From Brachybacterium sp036311905 (GTDB lineage: Bacteria; Actinomycetota; Actinomycetes; Actinomycetales; Dermabacteraceae), in contig NZ_JAZDCH010000005.1 of the NCBI RefSeq assembly GCF_036311905.1, forward strand, positions 92,822-156,821: a stretch of DNA of 64,000 nt, written 5' to 3'. Under the pieces are notes generated by a model. That model was given only the letters and a program-made list of their open reading frames with translations. It searched no databases and was not told the DNA's origin. Positions within the stretch are counted from its first letter, which is position 1; each line of letters opens with the position of its first letter. Below, in pieces: positions 60,563-64,000 of the stretch. The position numbers and the translations under genes were made by a program.

Positions 60563-61509
60563 AGCGTGACGAAGGGATCGATCGCCAGGGCCACGAACAG
60601 CAGCGAGAGGTACGTGATCGAGCCGTGGAAGACGGTCATCGGGCCGAGCTGCTTCCCGGTCCAGCCCTTGTGGACGCGCACCGCGTAGCGGACCACGAGG
60701 AAACCGAACCAGGCACCCGAGGCGACGGCTCCGACGCCGTACACCCAGCCGGTGTGGCCGAGGGGGATGATCGCGAGGCTCGCCGCGATCATCAGCGCGG
60801 TGTGCATGATCATCTGCCGCGCGACGGAGGTCCGGGAGGCGACGACGGGGAGCATCGGGACGCCGGCCTCGGCGTAGTCCTTCGAGAACTTCTCCGCGAG
60901 GGGCCAGTAGTGCGGCGGGGTCCAGAAGAAGATCACCAGGAACAGCAGGACCGCGGTCCAGGAGACGGTCTCGGTGACCGCGGACCAGCCGATCAGCACC
61001 GGCATGCAGCCCGCGACGCCGCCCCAGACGATGTTCTGGCTCGTGCGGCGCTTGAGGATCATCGTGTAGAAGACGACGTAGAGCAGGATCGCGGCGACGG
61101 CGAGGGCCGCGGACATCCAGTTCACGAGCAGGCCGAGCCACACCGCGGAGACCGCCGAGATCACGAGCCCGAAGATCAGCCCGGCACGCGGGGAGATCTC
61201 GCCGGTGACCAGCGGCCGGTTGCGGGTGCGCTTCATCTTGGCGTCGATGTCGCGGTCCAGGTACATGTTCAGCGCGTTCGCCCCGCCCGCGGCGAGGTAT
61301 CCGCCCACCAGCGTCGCGACGATCAGCCACGGGGACGGGAAGCCGCCGGCGGCGAGGAACATGGTGGGGATCGTGGTGATGAGCAGCAGCTCGATGATCC
61401 GCGGCTTCGTCAGCGCCACATAGGCGCGGAGCACCGAGAGAGGAGTTCGCCGGGGCGTCTCGCCGTGCATCCCCGTCGACTGCGCGGATGCTCCCTGGGT
61501 GGCGGTCAC
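60559..61509 (-). CDS. ctaB: Protoheme IX farnesyltransferase
   Basis: 316 residues from a GTG with GGAAGGGA ten bases upstream. UbiA-type prenyltransferase with about nine membrane helices and the two Asp-rich motifs: NMYLDRDIDAKMKRT and the later KDYAEAGVPMLPVV. It makes haem O from haem B for cytochrome oxidase. It is divergent from transketolase, the usual actinobacterial arrangement. Confidence 0.96.
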   Translation of the reverse strand: MTATQGASAQSTGMHGETPRRTPLSVLRAYVALTKPRIIELLLITTIPTMFLAAGGFPSPWLIVATLVGGYLAAGGANALNMYLDRDIDAKMKRTRNRPLVTGEISPRAGLIFGLVISAVSAVWLGLLVNWMSAALAVAAILLYVVFYTMILKRRTSQNIVWGGVAGCMPVLIGWSAVTETVSWTAVLLFLVIFFWTPPHYWPLAEKFSKDYAEAGVPMLPVVASRTSVARQMIMHTALMIAASLAIIPLGHTGWVYGVGAVASGAWFGFLVVRYAVRVHKGWTGKQLGPMTVFHGSITYLSLLFVALAIDPFVTL

Positions 61510-61829
61510 CGCCCACCGTCCCTTCCTTCTGCACACGGCGCACGGCCGCCTGGACCTGCCCAGTCTAGGTGACGACGGCGCGCCCTCTTCCTGACGGCGC
61601 GCGTGAGACGTGGCACCGCACCTTGATCGCCGGCCTGTCCGCGAACAGCGGACGACAATAGGCGGAACGCGATCACCGTTACTGTCGTGAGCGCATTAAG
61701 GTGGTCGCATCGCTCCGCCCTCGCCCCCGGGGACCTCGCGGCACCCGCCGCACCGACCCGGCGTGGCGCGACCGGCGGGGCTGTCGAATGAAGCGGCCGA
61801 ACGCCGCTGCCCGGCGAAAGGAAGCACAC
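61510..61829. promoter_or_regulatory. Divergent ctaB / tkt promoter region (320 bases)
   Basis: No gene. The central part (61655-61700, with GCGATCACCGTTACTGTCG and GCGCATTAAGG) is less G/C-rich and is the best place for promoters. The last 60 bases before tkt contain the ribosome binding site AAAGGAAG. Confidence 0.5.
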
Positions 61830-63929
61830 ATGACCGACACCTTCAAGGCCCCCGAGGGCTGGACCGAGCTCGACAAGCGCGCCGTCGACACCGTGCGCGT
61901 GCTCGCGGCCGATGCCGTCGAGAAGGTCGGCAACGGCCACCCCGGCACCGCCGTGAGCCTCGCACCCGCCGCCTACCTCCTGTACCAGGACGTCATGCGG
62001 CACGACCCGACCGATCCGGCATGGCTCGGCCGCGACCGCTTCGTGCTCTCCGCGGGCCACTCCAGCCTGACCCAGTACATCCAGCTCTTCCTCGGCGGGT
62101 TCGGCCTCGAGAAGAAGGACATCGAGGAGCTGCGCACCTGGGGCTCGAAGACCCCGGGCCACCCCGAGAACTTCCACACGAAGGGCGTGGAGATCACCAC
62201 CGGCCCGCTCGGCCAGGGCATCTCCTCCGCGGTCGGCTTCGCCATGGCCCAGCGCCGCGAGCGCGGCCTGCTCGACCCCGAGGCGGCGCCGGGCACCAGC
62301 CCCTTCGACCACTTCACCTACGTGATCTCCTCCGACGGCGACCTGCAGGAGGGCGTCTCCTCCGAGGCCAGCTCCCTCGCCGGCACCCAGCAGCTCGGCA
62401 ACCTCATCGTGATCTGGGACGACAACGAGATCTCCATCGAGGGCGACACCTCGATCGCCTTCACCGAGGACACTGCGGCGCGCTACGAGGCCTACGGCTG
62501 GGACGTCCGCACCGTCGACTGGACCAACGGCGGGACCGAGTACGTCGAGGACGTCGCCGCGCTCAAGGACGCGATCCTCGAGGGCCAGAAGGTCGCCGAC
62601 AAGCCGACCTTCATCCGCCTCCGCACCGTGATCGGCTGGCCGATCCCCGAGCTCGCCGGCTCCCACAGCGTCCACGGCGCGAAGCTCGGCGCCGAGGGCG
62701 TCAAGGGCCTCAAGGAGGCCGTCGGCTTCGACCCGGAGCAGACCTTCCAGGTCGACGAGGACGTCCTCGCCCATACCCGCGGCCTCGCCGAGCGCGCTGC
62801 CGCCGCCAAGGCCGAGTGGGAGAAGGGCTACCAGGCGTGGCGCTCCGCGAACGCCGACGCCGCGACCCTGCTTGACCGCCTGCAGGCCCGCGAGCTGCCC
62901 GAGGGCTTCGCCGAGGCGTTCCCGACCTTCGAGGCCGACGCGAAGGGCGTCGCCACCCGCGCCGCCTCCGGCAAGGTCCTCGGCGAGCTCGCCGCCGTCA
63001 TGCCCGAGCTGTGGGGCGGCTCCGCCGACCTCGCCGGCTCGAACAACACCACCATGAAGGGCGAGCCGTCCTTCCTCCCCGCCGAGCTCAGCTCCTCCGA
63101 GTTCGCCGGTGACCAGTACGGCCGCACCCTCCACTTCGGCATCCGCGAGCACGGCATGGGCGCGATCCTCTCCGGCATCTCGCTCCACGGCCTGACCCGC
63201 CCCTACGGCGGCACCTTCTTCCAGTTCGCGGACTACATGCGCGGCGCCGTCCGCCTCGCCTCGCTGATGAAGACCCCGGCCACCTATGTGTGGACCCACG
63301 ACTCCATCGGCCTGGGCGAGGACGGCCCGACCCACCAGCCGGTGGAGCACCTCGCGGCCTACCGCGCGATCCCGAACCTCTCGATCGTGCGCCCCGCGGA
63401 CGCGAACGAGACCGCGCAGGCCTGGAAGGCCCTGCTGGAGCGCGACAACGGCCCCGTCGGCCTGATCCTCTCCCGCCAGGCACTGCCCACCTTCGACCGC
63501 ACCGAGTACGCCGGCGCCGAGAACCTGGCGAAGGGCGGCTACGTCATGAAGGAGGCCTCGACCGGCACGCCGGAGGTCATCCTCATCGCCACCGGCTCCG
63601 AGGTGCAGTACGCCGCCGAGGCGCAGAAGCAGCTCGAGGCCGAGGGCACCCCCACCCGCCTCGTCTCCATGCCGTCGGTCGAGTGGTTCGACGAGCAGTC
63701 CGACGAGTACAAGGAGTCGGTGCTCCCCGCCTCCGTGACCGCTCGCGTCACGGTCGAGGCCGGTATCGCGATGCCCTGGTACCGCTTCCTCGGCACCTAC
63801 GGTCGCGCCGTGTCGCTCGAGCACTACGGCGCCTCCGCGGACGCGAAGACCCTCTTCCGCGAGTACGGCTTCACCGCCGAGGCTGTCGTGGCCGCCGCCA
63901 AGGACTCGATCGCCGCAGCCAGCGCCTGA
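61830..63929 (+). CDS. tkt: Transketolase
   Basis: 699 residues, ATG preceded by AAAGGAAG. Thiamine-diphosphate domain with KVGNGHPGTAVSLAP, GPLGQGISSAVGFAMAQRR and the metal-binding SDGDLQEGVSSEA; pyrimidine-binding domain with GIREHGMGAILSGISLHG and THDSIGLGEDGPTHQPVEHL; C-terminal domain from about residue 560. It transfers two-carbon ketol units in the pentose phosphate pathway. Full length; transaldolase usually follows and would lie beyond the window. Confidence 0.97.
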   Translation: MTDTFKAPEGWTELDKRAVDTVRVLAADAVEKVGNGHPGTAVSLAPAAYLLYQDVMRHDPTDPAWLGRDRFVLSAGHSSLTQYIQLFLGGFGLEKKDIEELRTWGSKTPGHPENFHTKGVEITTGPLGQGISSAVGFAMAQRRERGLLDPEAAPGTSPFDHFTYVISSDGDLQEGVSSEASSLAGTQQLGNLIVIWDDNEISIEGDTSIAFTEDTAARYEAYGWDVRTVDWTNGGTEYVEDVAALKDAILEGQKVADKPTFIRLRTVIGWPIPELAGSHSVHGAKLGAEGVKGLKEAVGFDPEQTFQVDEDVLAHTRGLAERAAAAKAEWEKGYQAWRSANADAATLLDRLQARELPEGFAEAFPTFEADAKGVATRAASGKVLGELAAVMPELWGGSADLAGSNNTTMKGEPSFLPAELSSSEFAGDQYGRTLHFGIREHGMGAILSGISLHGLTRPYGGTFFQFADYMRGAVRLASLMKTPATYVWTHDSIGLGEDGPTHQPVEHLAAYRAIPNLSIVRPADANETAQAWKALLERDNGPVGLILSRQALPTFDRTEYAGAENLAKGGYVMKEASTGTPEVILIATGSEVQYAAEAQKQLEAEGTPTRLVSMPSVEWFDEQSDEYKESVLPASVTARVTVEAGIAMPWYRFLGTYGRAVSLEHYGASADAKTLFREYGFTAEAVVAAAKDSIAAASA

Positions 63930-63938
63930 TCCACCCGC

Positions 63939-64000
63939 GGGGGGGGGGGGGGGGGGGGGGGGGGGGGTACCCCCCTCTCCCCCCCCTCCCCCCCCCCCCC
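63939..64000. other. G and C homopolymer run at the end of the window
   Basis: About 27 G are followed by TACC and a C-rich stretch with few T. Such runs are typical of a sequencing or assembly artefact at a contig end, not of natural sequence downstream of tkt. Confidence 0.85.

Noticed and set aside
61506..63824. 772-residue minus-strand protein opposite transketolase
   Set aside because: Val/Gly/Asp/Leu-rich antisense frame of a conserved enzyme gene; no homology signal or ribosome binding site.

Overview
The window is chromosomal DNA from a high-GC Gram-positive actinobacterium. Evidence for this: strong G/C bias at third codon positions; many GTG starts; several leaderless genes, where a TAnnnT box sits about seven bases before the start codon; a GarA-like FHA protein next to FtsR-type MerR regulators; the DUF881-sbp-DUF881 block; a fused cytidylate kinase-Der GTPase; and an Lsr2 protein. 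The protein set suits the Micrococcales, and Brachybacterium or another Dermabacteraceae is my best guess, but the genus is inference.

Layout. 1-2464: UgpABE-like sugar ABC importer (solute-binding gene cut by the window edge), with an upstream region rich in palindromes and minisatellites up to 3160. 3161-4397: Mak-cap-like protein and HAD hydrolase. 4510-11378: five-gene Opp/Dpp-family importer with an adjacent LacI regulator and a likely operator, so probably an oligosaccharide system. 11509-14255: TauE/SafE permease, PAC2 protein, transglutaminase-like protein. 14369-19217: two Gfo/Idh/MocA dehydrogenases and two TIM-barrel isomerases/epimerases (sugar or polyol catabolism) and a TIGR03085-type protein. 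19299-25303: methyltransferase, orphan ParA, two MerR regulators, GarA-like FHA protein, DUF881/sbp/DUF881. 25339-27197: MsrA and a secreted intradiol-dioxygenase-like lipoprotein.

27386-41846: a genomic island inserted at a tRNA-Pro(GGG) gene. The last 37 bases of the tRNA region (27425-27461) recur as an imperfect direct repeat at 41810-41846 (two mismatches), which marks attL and attR. Inside are decayed plasmid/phage-like genes, an Lsr2 silencer, a secreted NlpC/P60 hydrolase and a full copper-resistance set: cytosolic Csp3-like copper store, YdhK-like lipoprotein, CueP lipoprotein, TlpA-like thioredoxin lipoprotein, CcdA, a two-component system, SHOCT mini-protein, multicopper oxidase, CopB-type P-type ATPase and CsoR with a clear CsoR box. 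Two truncated tyrosine recombinases lie inside attR and a third, internally deleted one lies just outside, so the island looks immobilised. The parts read as one device: CsoR and the two-component system sense copper, CopB exports it, the oxidase detoxifies Cu(I) outside, CueP and YdhK bind it, TlpA/CcdA could keep CueP cysteines reduced, and Csp3 stores cytosolic copper.

42334-48617: SolA-like FAD oxidase, zinc alcohol dehydrogenase, LysR regulator divergent from an Old Yellow Enzyme, and PurU. 48699-51990: a second UgpABE-like sugar importer. 52072-54229: small hypothetical, Nudix and membrane proteins. 54300-61509: housekeeping run on the minus strand (ctaB-xerD-parA-rluB-tyrA-cmk-der), with scpA/scpB missing from their usual place. 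61830-63929: transketolase. The last ~60 bases are G and C homopolymers typical of a contig-end artefact.
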